Source: an uncultured Rhodospirillaceae bacterium | GTDB lineage: Bacteria; Pseudomonadota; Alphaproteobacteria; Rhodospirillales; UBA2165 | Direction of reading: 5' to 3' | Assembly: GCA_913054205.1 (NCBI GenBank) | Contig: CAJXJM010000112.1 | Coordinates: 1-7,652, forward strand | Length of the DNA: 7,652 nt | Shown here: piece by piece, positions 1 to 6,237 of the stretch | Layout: every line of letters starts with the position of its first letter | Position numbering within the stretch: the first letter of the stretch is position 1 | Position numbers and translations under genes: made by a program | The notes under the pieces: generated by a model | Told to the model about the DNA's origin: nothing | The model's database searches: none | What the model saw: only the letters and a program-made list of their open reading frames with translations

Positions 1-49
1 ATACGAGATGATCTGGTGACTGGAGTTCAGACGTGTGCTCTTCCGATCT
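1..49. other. Illumina TruSeq indexed-adapter remnant (sequencing artefact)
   Basis: Bases 1-9 (ATACGAGAT) are the end of the P7 flow-cell sequence. Bases 10-15 (GATCTG) are a six-base index, the reverse complement of CAGATC, which is TruSeq index 7. Bases 16-49, from GTGACTGGAG to CTTCCGATCT, are the TruSeq read-2 primer site. The three blocks abut in the exact order of an adapter molecule, so this is library sequence left on the contig end. Genomic DNA begins at base 50, in the middle of the acyl-CoA synthetase gene. The index was matched from memory; the primer match is unambiguous. Confidence 0.98.
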
Positions 50-1428
50 TCGGTGTTGTCGGCAACCACACAGGCGACAACGATTTCGCCCCAGGTCGCA
101 TCTTTGAGGCCAATGATTGCAGACTCTTGAATATTAGGATGGCTATTGAGATGCGGTTCGATTTCTGAGGGATGGATGTTCTCGCCGCCGGAACGCACCA
201 TGTCTCCGGTGCGGCCAATCAGATCATAATCACCATCTTCGCGCAGGAGGCAGACATCGCCGGTGTGGTACCAACCATCAACCACGGCTTCTGCCGTTGC
301 CTCCGGGCGATTGAGGTAACCGGTGAACATCTGGTCCGGAGAGGCTTCAACAATCAATTCGCCTTCTTCGCCGGGGGCGACGCGCTCGTCAACTTTGCCG
401 CCGATTTCGATCACCCGTGTCTGGCAGTAAAAACCTGCGCGCAAACGAACATGCTCTCCGACCGGGTCGGGGTTATAGAGCGGACACATGGTCTCCGTCG
501 TACCATAAATGTGAAATATTTTGGCCGGCCATTCTTTGTCGATTTGGAGGAGAAAATCCGGGATGATTTCTGCGCCGCCATAAAGCACTGTTTGCAGGCT
601 TTTCATTTTTTCAGGGCTGTAATTGGATGCTTGCGCCATGGCAAAATACAGCTGCGGCACGGCAAACATATAGGTGATCTTGTGTTGCTCAATCATATCG
701 ACCGCTTGCACGGGGTTAAACGCGGATTGCACATAATAGGTGCCATTATTGGCGAGCGTGCATAGAAACACACCATAAAATCCGATGGCATGGCTCAGCG
801 GCATGAAGCCGAGCGCCTTGTTATGACTGCCGTGACGAAAACCGGCATGGGTCGCCAGCCACAAAATCCGGTGCTCGGTCGTCCGGTGCGCCAACTCAAC
901 CCCCTTCGGCAACCCCGTCGTGCCAGAGGTATAAAAAATAAACGCAATGTCTTCGGGGTCCGGTTTGGGGATTGGAACGAGCCTTGAGATGTCTCCCCGG
1001 CATGTAGCGAAATTATCAGCAGGCCCAGCGTTTCCTCCAACACTGAGTAGGCGGCTGCCATTGGCAAGAGCACCCAGCAGAGTATCCGCCAGAGCTTCAT
1101 CTTGTAAAACAATGGCACCATCAATGTCGCCAATTTTGATGAGTTCAGCGACCTCTTCATGTTTAAGCCGAAAGTTCAACAGCGCCGGAATGGCGGCCAG
1201 TCTTTGTAAGGCGAGAAGGGCAATGGCATGATCAAACAGGCTTGGCAAAACGGTCGCAATCCGCATGCCTTGAGTGACGCCACGTTCCTGAAGGCCAGCA
1301 GCGACCTCGTCAACTTCGTCTATCAATTGCTGATAGGTATAGGCCCGGTCACTTTGATCATCGACAATTGCCAGATCATCCGGTGCGCGCTGGGCCGAAA
1401 GCCAAACAAGATCGTAACACGTTTGCAC
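50..1428 (-). CDS. AMP-forming acyl-CoA synthetase (class I adenylate-forming ligase), C-terminus missing
   Basis: Cytoplasmic enzyme that activates a carboxylic acid with ATP to an acyl-adenylate and then to the CoA thioester. One uninterrupted frame gives 459 residues before the adapter junction. Visible motifs are the phosphate loop YTSGTTGLPKG (166-176), YGTTE (308-312), YHTGD (387-391) and the hinge region GRTGDMVRSGGENIHPSEIE (405-424). The family is usually about 500-550 residues, so the end with the catalytic lysine motif (PxTxxGK) is lost. Start: GTG at 1426-1428, preceded by AGGAGG five bases upstream. That Shine-Dalgarno overlaps the TAG stop of the crotonase gene (TAGGAGG), which points to translational coupling; only 9 bases separate the genes. 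The acid substrate cannot be told: fatty, aromatic or carnitine-like acids are all possible. Confidence 0.93.
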
Positions 1429-1437
1429 GGTAGCCTC

Positions 1438-2274
1438 CTATATCCCGTCCGGCAGCTTCACCTGCTCCAAGTTGCTGCGATTTTCCTTATTGAGAAACTT
1501 TTTCAAAGCGTTGAGGAAATAGGGGTGTTCAACGGATTTCATGACGTTTTGAATTTCAAATTCAGTGGCTTCTTCGAGACTCCGCCGCCAGCCCATATGG
1601 AAGCTCTCTTTTGCCATACCTTGCAGATGTGTAGGACCCGCGGCCAGTTGCGTGGCGATCTGCCAGGCGTTTTCTTCGAAGTCCGCTTCCCCATACACCC
1701 GATTGACGATTTGCCATTCGGCGGCTTCTTCGGCATTCAGCGTGCGATTGGTGTACATAAGCTCCATCGCGCGGCGGAAGCCGACGATTTTGACCAGCGA
1801 ATAACTCGTCGTTGCATCATTGGCGAGACCGATGGTGTGCCAGGCACATAAAAAGGAGGCGTTTTCTCTGGCGACGACCATATCCGAGCAGAGTGCCAGT
1901 CCGAGGCCAGCCCCGGCAGCGGCACCATTGACGGCAGACAAAACAGGTTTTGGGATGCGAACAATCCGGTGAAAAACCTGGTGCCACCAAAGCGCCAGGT
2001 GGCGAAAATGAGAGCTAATGTCCGTGATGTCTTCGCGCAACGTTTCAATCGGCGGGATTTCTTTGAGATTAAAGCCGGCGCAAAATGTCTTGCCCGACCC
2101 GGTAATCAAAACGCAGCCCACCTCTGGGTCATCCTCGGCCCGGATCAACGCGTCCAATGTTTCTTTCACGCCGCGGAAATCGAGTGCGTTCCCAAATTGC
2201 GGCAGGTTAAAGGTGATTTTTGCGACGTTCTCGGTGACCTCGTATAGAATGCTTTCATATTCATTGTCAGCCAT
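1438..2274 (-). CDS. Crotonase-fold enoyl-CoA hydratase/isomerase family protein, probably isomerase-type
   Basis: A complete 278-residue protein of normal crotonase length. The oxyanion-hole segments are FCAGFNL (64-70) and NGAAAGAGLGL (116-126). Aligned by eye to rat mitochondrial enoyl-CoA hydratase, the catalytic glutamates Glu144 and Glu164 fall on Gly125 and Trp145, so ordinary hydratase chemistry is unlikely. Asp153, in GLANDATTSYSL, falls where PaaG-type isomerases have their catalytic Asp (GLVPDxGG) and delta3-delta2 enoyl-CoA isomerases a Glu. A double-bond or ring isomerase acting on a CoA thioester is therefore the better guess. Start: ATG with GGGAGGG four bases upstream. It is the middle gene of a leftward operon: 49 bases after the ABM gene and 9 bases before the acyl-CoA synthetase, whose product would supply a CoA substrate. 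The membership is sure; the reaction is inferred. Confidence 0.92.
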   Translation of the reverse strand: MADNEYESILYEVTENVAKITFNLPQFGNALDFRGVKETLDALIRAEDDPEVGCVLITGSGKTFCAGFNLKEIPPIETLREDITDISSHFRHLALWWHQVFHRIVRIPKPVLSAVNGAAAGAGLGLALCSDMVVARENASFLCAWHTIGLANDATTSYSLVKIVGFRRAMELMYTNRTLNAEEAAEWQIVNRVYGEADFEENAWQIATQLAAGPTHLQGMAKESFHMGWRRSLEEATEFEIQNVMKSVEHPYFLNALKKFLNKENRSNLEQVKLPDGI

Positions 2275-2323
2275 AAAACCCTCCCATTGATCTTTTTAAT
2301 TGGCATTAATTTTGGATGAAACG

Positions 2324-2614
2324 TTACATGCTCATGCGGACAACGTCCATATTGGCAACTATATCACCCGTGGTTTCTTTAAAATTTTTGTAATGGGGTG
2401 ATGCCTGATGGGCAGCAAAAGCCGCGTCATCATCATAAATTTCATAAAGGTAGACAATGTCCTTAGCGCCGCCATGTGGCAAAAGCACATCAAACACACG
2501 ACATCCCGGTTCATCCCGAACGGAGGCCGCGGCATTTTCTTGGATAATCGGCATAAAGGCGTCCTCAGTGCCGGGATTTAGCGTAACGGTGATGAATAAC
2601 GCGAATTGACTCAT
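2324..2614 (-). CDS. ABM-domain protein (antibiotic biosynthesis monooxygenase / YgiN / LsrG-like)
   Basis: A 96-residue protein that fits a single ABM ferredoxin-like domain, usually 90-110 residues and dimeric. Seen features are the N-terminal strand FALFITVTLNPG, the turn and strand DEPGCRVFDVLL (34-45), the strand IVYLYEIYDD and the helix segment FAAHQASPHYKNF (66-78). The last matches the HxxSPHYK-type segment of the LsrG/YgiN group, with His69 and His74. Members oxidise quinol-like aromatics without a cofactor, isomerise sugar phosphates (LsrG) or act as small accessory proteins, so no substrate can be assigned. It is first in the leftward operon with the crotonase and the acyl-CoA synthetase and diverges from the lactonase gene. 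Start ATG at 2614, with GAGGG about ten bases upstream. Confidence 0.87.
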   Translation of the reverse strand: MSQFALFITVTLNPGTEDAFMPIIQENAAASVRDEPGCRVFDVLLPHGGAKDIVYLYEIYDDDAAFAAHQASPHYKNFKETTGDIVANMDVVRMSM

Positions 2615-2639
2615 TCGAAATTCGCCCTCAAATTTAGGC

Positions 2640-2645
2640 TATAAT
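2640..2645 (+). promoter_or_regulatory. -10 box (TATAAT) of the rightward lactonase unit
   Basis: A perfect TATAAT lies 27 bases before the lactonase ATG at 2673, so transcription would start near 2652 with a leader of only about 20 bases. No good -35 sits at 17 bases: TTGACT (2606-2611) is 28 bases away and TTCGAA (2614-2619) is 20 away, so an activator may be needed. On the opposite strand the same AT-rich stretch reads TATTAT and could serve the leftward operon. The region 2615-2672 is therefore the likely shared control region of both units. Confidence 0.55.
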
Positions 2646-2672
2646 ATTTTTCAAAGAAAAGCATGTTTGGTA

Positions 2673-3704
2673 ATGAATAGAAATCCCATTTTAGACTTTA
2701 CTGTCACGGCAAGCGATCTTTCCTATATCGGCGAAGATTTGCAGCGCCCGGAATGTATATTGGCGAAACCAGACGGCTCTCTTTGGGCAGCCGATGCCAG
2801 AGGCGGCGTTGTACACATCAAGCCGGATGGCTCACAGGAAATCATCACCCAGATCTTTGAAGAAAAATTCGAAGAAGCTGTTGATGATGCGGCGCGCTTT
2901 ACCGAGGGCACTTTGCCGAACGGCATGGCTTTTGGCCGGGACGGACAGTTGTATATTTCTAACTTTGGCACCGATGTTTTGGAAGTGATGGCACCGGACG
3001 GGGAAACCACAACGCTCTATGACAGCATCGATGGTGAGCCCATCGGCAAAGTGAATTTTGTGCTGAGAGATTCCAAAGATCGTTTGTGGCTGACGGTCTC
3101 GACCCGCATTAAAAACTGGATGCAAGCGATAAGCCCGGATGTCGCTGACGGCTATGTCGCGCTCGCTGATGAAAGTGGGCTCAGGATTGTCGCAGATGGC
3201 TTTGCTTTTACCAATGAAGTGCGCCTCGATGCGAAGGAAGAATATATCTACATCGTTGAGACCACGGGCCAATGCGTGTCGCGCATGAAAGTTGCCGAAG
3301 ATGGCGCGCTCTCAAACCGTGAAGTGTTTGGTCCGAGCAAGTTAGGCAAGCCGGGTAAAAACGGTTTTCCTGACGGCATTACGTTTGATGCTTATGGTAA
3401 TCTTTGGGGGACATTGGTGATGTCGGATGAGATATTTGCGATCACACCCGAAGGCGAGTATCACGTGATTTTAGATGATAACAATGAGGCAGCCTCTGAA
3501 GCGCTCGAAACAGCGTTCAGAAACAATGAGGCAACGCCTGAGTTGATGCTCGCGACGGGCGGAACAATCGCGCCGTGGTTTGCCAGTGTGACCTTTGGTG
3601 GACCCGACCTGAAAACTGCTTATATTGGGAGCCTGCGAGGTACACGCATCCCTTATTTTACCTCGCCGGTGGCAGGTTTGCCGATGGCGCATTGGAATGA
3701 TTAA
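2673..3704 (+). CDS. SMP-30/gluconolactonase/LRE-like beta-propeller hydrolase
   Basis: A 343-residue member of the SMP-30/gluconolactonase superfamily: six-bladed propellers that usually hydrolyse lactones with one bound divalent metal. Propeller strand repeats are visible as KPDGSLWAADARGGVVHI (32-49), GRDGQLYISNFGTDVLEVMAPDG (split across 88-110), DSKDRLWLTVSTR (133-145) and DAYGNLWGT (239-247). The expected metal ligands are present: Glu27 in RPE, Asn181 in FTNEVRLD and Asp234 in FPDGITFD, matching Glu18, Asn154 and Asp204 of human SMP-30. There is no signal peptide, so it is probably cytoplasmic. ATG 2673 is preferred; an in-frame TTG at 2667 would add two residues, and neither has a clear Shine-Dalgarno. 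The last base of its TAA is the first base of the next ATG. The family is well supported; the lactone is unknown. Confidence 0.9.
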   Translation: MNRNPILDFTVTASDLSYIGEDLQRPECILAKPDGSLWAADARGGVVHIKPDGSQEIITQIFEEKFEEAVDDAARFTEGTLPNGMAFGRDGQLYISNFGTDVLEVMAPDGETTTLYDSIDGEPIGKVNFVLRDSKDRLWLTVSTRIKNWMQAISPDVADGYVALADESGLRIVADGFAFTNEVRLDAKEEYIYIVETTGQCVSRMKVAEDGALSNREVFGPSKLGKPGKNGFPDGITFDAYGNLWGTLVMSDEIFAITPEGEYHVILDDNNEAASEALETAFRNNEATPELMLATGGTIAPWFASVTFGGPDLKTAYIGSLRGTRIPYFTSPVAGLPMAHWND

Positions 3705-4228
3705 TGGGTGACGCACTTCATCAAATGACCGCAGAATACAATCCGGCAGAAGATCGGATTTTGTTTCGTGTAAACACCATCGAGAAAACAGAATACCGCG
3801 TTTGGCTCACCCGCCGTTTGGTCAAACAGATATGGCGGGCGGCTGTGCAAAATTTTGCCGCTGAGCCCGATGTGAAACAACAAGCCCGCCCACAGGTGAA
3901 AAAAGCTGTGCTTTCCCTGCAACACCAAGAAGCGGTGCAAGGTGCTGACTTTAGTCAGAAACACGAAAAACCCCTAAAATCGGCGCCCGAAACCGAGCGG
4001 CCTCTACTGGCTGTTAAAGCCGAGCTGGGCAGGACCGAACAAGGCACGATTAGGCTGTCCTTTCATACGTTTGGCGGCAAAGCCGTAAATCTAAATTTAA
4101 ATGATGATATGTTGCATGCGGTTTGTCATATTCTTCAACAAGCTGCCAACAAGGCGGGCTGGGATTTGAATCTCGCCATTGGCGATGCCGCAGCCGTGGT
4201 GACGAGCCAGCCTTCACAATTGCATTAA
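3704..4228 (+). CDS. Hypothetical protein, 174 residues, two conserved-looking ends joined by a charged linker
   Basis: I do not recognise the family with confidence. The N-terminal part (about 8-50) reads MTAEYNPAEDRILFRVNT followed by EYRVWLTRRLVKQIW: a beta pair, then a helix with an LTRR motif. A polar, Lys/Gln/Glu-rich linker spans about 55-95. The C-terminal part (about 100-165) predicts strands (LLAVKAEL, TIRLSFHTF, AVNLNLN) and a helix (DMLHAVCHILQQAANKAGW). There is no signal peptide or membrane span, so it is probably cytoplasmic. Its ATG overlaps the lactonase stop by one base (TAATG), which suggests translational coupling. Met8 at 3725 is an alternative start; neither has a strong Shine-Dalgarno. 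It ends 20 bases before the broken mscS. Confidence 0.8.
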   Translation: MGDALHQMTAEYNPAEDRILFRVNTIEKTEYRVWLTRRLVKQIWRAAVQNFAAEPDVKQQARPQVKKAVLSLQHQEAVQGADFSQKHEKPLKSAPETERPLLAVKAELGRTEQGTIRLSFHTFGGKAVNLNLNDDMLHAVCHILQQAANKAGWDLNLAIGDAAAVVTSQPSQLH

Positions 4229-4248
4229 AGATTTTTTGAGAGAGAAAA

Positions 4249-5127
4249 ATGGAAAAAGATATTGAAAAAAACATTGAAGCCCTACAGGCGCTGCTCGAAG
4301 CTCTGGTAGAGTTTGGTGTTGCCTACGGATTTTAAATTTTGGGTGCTTTGGTCTTTCTATTTATTGGACTGAAGGCAGCAGGCTGGGCGGGGCGCAAAGT
4401 TGTTGATATCACCACCGGAAAAAACGTTGATCCCTCTTTGGCACGCCTGATCGGCAGCATCGTCAAGCTTATCGTTGTTGCAATATTAGTTGTTATCACA
4501 CTCGGCAATTTCGGGATAAGCATTGCGCCGTTGATTGCGCTCGCGGGTGCAGCTGCCTTTTGTGCGACCTTGGCGATCCAGGGACCCCTTTCAAATTTTG
4601 GCGCCGGCTTCGCAATATTGCTGGGCCGACCTATAGTGTCGGCGATACCATCACCATTGGTAAACCAGCGGTGTGGTTGAAGACGTTAAACTGCCGGCCA
4701 CTGTGTTGCGTGGTGAAGATGGTGAAAAAATCACCATACCCAACAAAGAAATCGTCGGTCAGGTTGTGGTGAACTCAGAGGATAAACGCATCGTCGAAAG
4801 CCGCATTGCGATTGGTGATGCGCAGGATATCGACCAGGTCATCGAAACGTTGCGGGGGTACTCGAAAGCGATGACGCTGTCGACACCAACTGGCCGCCGC
4901 AAATCGGTGTCCATGATTTCACCATCGGCGGTGTGATTATTGGTTTGAGATTCTGGGTGCCGACCAAAAGTTATTTTCAAAATCGCTACGCTTTAAACAC
5001 GGCTTTTTTGAAAGCTTTAAAGGCTGCCGGTGTGCCATTATTAAGTGGAACGGTAGCTGTGGCGGCCCCTGATTTGTCAGCGAACAACGAAGCCCAGCAG
5101 TCTATTTCGCCCACCTCGGCGTCTTAA
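4249..5127 (+). pseudogene. mscS: Broken small-conductance mechanosensitive channel (MscS family)
   Basis: An intact version would be a roughly 293-residue inner-membrane channel, close to the 286 residues of E. coli MscS, that releases solutes on hypo-osmotic shock. Kept segments in order: an acidic N-terminus; TM1 (LGALVFLFIGLKAAGW); TM2 (VKLIVVAILVVITLG); the Gly/Ala-rich pore helix TM3 (IALAGAAAFCATLAIQGPLS, then NFGAGFAILLGRP); the beta domain (VGDTITIG, GEDGEKITIPNKEIVG); and the C-terminal alpha/beta domain (IGGVIIGLRFWVPTKSYF). Lesions: TAA at 4333-4335 (codon 29) where Lys AAA would fit, and single-base losses near 4630-4632, 4662-4666 and in the G run 4854-4858. The three losses sum to -3, so the final part is back in the first frame, but TGA at 4678-4680 still blocks reading. 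GAGAGAG precedes ATG 4249. Decay looks recent, because the segments between lesions read cleanly. Confidence 0.9.
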
Positions 5128-5175
5128 TTTTTAGGCTTCCCAAGGTCGCCAAAAAACGAGTATCATTTCATCGTT

Positions 5176-5343
5176 ATGCAGGAAAAAACCCAAAATTTGA
5201 AAATGCTATTTGCAACAACACTGTTTACCGAAAAGCGGAGCTTTGAAACCGGTGAACGGGAATTGTTTTTAACAATCGAAAATTCTGTCGAAGAACGCAT
5301 GGAAATGCTCGAGCAATTGCTGCAATATCAGCGCGTCGTCTAA
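5176..5343 (+). CDS. Small hypothetical protein, 55 residues
   Basis: ATG to TAA gives 55 residues in the gap between mscS and the convergent coiled-coil gene. The sequence is highly charged: MQEKTQNLKMLFATTLF, then GERELFLTIENSVEERMEML, then EQLLQYQRVV. It predicts a short strand (ELFLTIE) followed by a long amphipathic helix (NSVEERMEMLEQLLQYQ) with no signal or membrane span. It starts 48 bases after the old mscS stop, in the same frame, and could be the last gene of the rightward unit. The Shine-Dalgarno is weak. Its protein-like composition and good fit to the gap favour a real gene, but no family is recognised and a chance ORF is possible. Confidence 0.5.
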   Translation: MQEKTQNLKMLFATTLFTEKRSFETGERELFLTIENSVEERMEMLEQLLQYQRVV

Positions 5344-5366
5344 AATTCTAATTCTGAAAAATAGGT

Positions 5367-5990
5367 TTATTTAGGCGTGCTAAAGCGCCGCTTTGGACGG
5401 TAGCGATTTTCCTTCAACAACTTCACCTGCTTGGTCAGACGGTCTTTCTCTTTTGTCAGCGCCTCGACGTTGGTTAGCAGAACCTTATTGGTTTTCTCCC
5501 GAGTGGTAGCAGAATCAAGGGCGGCGTTCAGGCGTTTCTGTGCTCCGGCGAGCTCAGTCTCTTTTAGGCGAAGCTTTTCGATCTGCAATTTTTCATATCC
5601 AATGCGCTCTTTTTTTAAGATATCCACTGCCGTTGTCAGTCTCGTGTTTTCCTTCCTAAGATCACCCGTTGTCTGGCGCTCAAGGTTCAGCAATTCGTTG
5701 AGCACAGAAATTTCAGATTGCAGGGCTGAATTGTCTTCGCCTTGGCTCGACATTCTGGAGATGATTTTGCCGACCCTGTTGGCAAGGGTTTCGATCTCTT
5801 TGGCACGAGCGTCGGTTTGCGCGCGCACGAGTTTCATCTTGCTCTCGGTTTGATCAATAAACTTTTGAGTTTCTGCGTAGCTTTTCCGGGTTTCAGGGCT
5901 GAAGTCTTTTAGGTCCGGCGCAGGCTCCTGCGCCAGCACGAAGGCCGGCGCAAATAATATAGAAACCAGAAATGCGAAGCGTTGGATCAT
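5367..5990 (-). CDS. Exported coiled-coil protein of unknown function
   Basis: A 207-residue protein. Residues 1-20 form a signal peptide: a short basic start (MIQR), a hydrophobic core (FAFLVSILFAPAF), then VLA before QEP, so signal peptidase I would cut after about residue 20. The rest, about residues 30-195, is almost wholly heptad-rich helix heavy in Leu, Lys, Glu, Arg and Thr (for example LNELLNLERQTTGDLRKEN and ALTKEKDRLTKQVKLLKEN), a long coiled coil in the periplasm. It ends in a very basic tail (RYRPKRRFSTPK) that could touch nucleic acid, peptidoglycan or membrane phosphate. There is no cysteine, so it is not a lipoprotein. The organisation recalls periplasmic murein-hydrolase activators such as EnvC, but no LytM domain is present. 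It converges on the 55-codon ORF with a 23-base gap. The start has only a poorly placed GGTGG. Confidence 0.8.
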   Translation of the reverse strand: MIQRFAFLVSILFAPAFVLAQEPAPDLKDFSPETRKSYAETQKFIDQTESKMKLVRAQTDARAKEIETLANRVGKIISRMSSQGEDNSALQSEISVLNELLNLERQTTGDLRKENTRLTTAVDILKKERIGYEKLQIEKLRLKETELAGAQKRLNAALDSATTREKTNKVLLTNVEALTKEKDRLTKQVKLLKENRYRPKRRFSTPK

Positions 5991-6033
5991 GCCACCATGC
6001 TAAACCAAAACGGGCCTGGGAGTCATCAAAATT

Positions 6034-6066
6034 GGCGTCACCCTAGGATTGACCCGGGGTGACGCC
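6034..6066. repeat. Perfect-arm intergenic palindrome, candidate terminator or alphaproteobacterial repeat
   Basis: GGCGTCACCC (6034-6043) and GGGTGACGCC (6057-6066) are exact inverted repeats. The inside can add GG/CC pairs (6046-6047 with 6053-6054), leaving an ATTGA loop. The inner TTGACCCGGGG resembles the TTGACCCGGG core of extragenic palindromes common in alphaproteobacterial genomes (from memory). Read leftward, the stem is followed by AATTTTGATG, so it could end transcripts coming from hsp20 about 300 bases upstream. The rightward side has no T run. Confidence 0.6.
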
Positions 6067-6213
6067 TGAGTGGATGTCATTAATCAAGAGATGTTAATGG
6101 AATTCACTCAAATCCCCGAAATTAGCTGGGAATAATCCGGTCGTTGAGATGTTTGTATTGATGGATGCTGTATGGAACTTCTCTACGAAGGGATTTCCTT
6201 CGTTGCATACCGA

Positions 6214-6237
6214 TTTTGTTACTAATTTCGTTACTAA
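6214..6237. repeat. 12-base tandem duplication
   Basis: TTTTGTTACTAA (6214-6225) is followed directly by TTTCGTTACTAA (6226-6237), identical at 11 of 12 positions. It lies in the AT-rich stretch without a supported gene. It may be a slippage duplication or a pair of half-sites for a regulator; nothing in the sequence decides between them. Confidence 0.5.

Noticed and set aside
172..765. Long rightward open frame of 197 codons opposite the acyl-CoA synthetase gene
   Set aside because: It is the antisense shadow of a gene with all its family motifs; its own translation shows no family pattern and there is no ribosome site.
1228..1851. Rightward 207-codon frame spanning the synthetase/crotonase junction
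   Set aside because: It crosses two confidently assigned leftward genes and has no recognisable protein pattern.
4339..4680. 113-codon frame from a TTG as a separate truncated channel gene
   Set aside because: It is the middle of the broken mscS between the nonsense codon and the first downstream stop. A protein ending in the frame-shifted VNQRCG would lack the whole cytoplasmic domain, so it is not called as a gene.
4333..4860. Programmed frameshifting or stop-codon recoding to restore MscS
   Set aside because: Three shifts at ordinary sequences without slippery heptamers plus a TAA would all have to be recoded; mutation or consensus error is far simpler.
5374..5389. GGCG/CGCC hairpin at the end of the coiled-coil gene as a terminator
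   Set aside because: Only four base pairs, inside the coding sequence, and not followed directly by a T run.
5988..5999. Three-codon leader frame ATGGTGGCATGA overlapping the coiled-coil start
   Set aside because: An ATG GTG GCA TGA triplet run arises easily by chance and has no ribosome site, so a regulatory leader cannot be supported.
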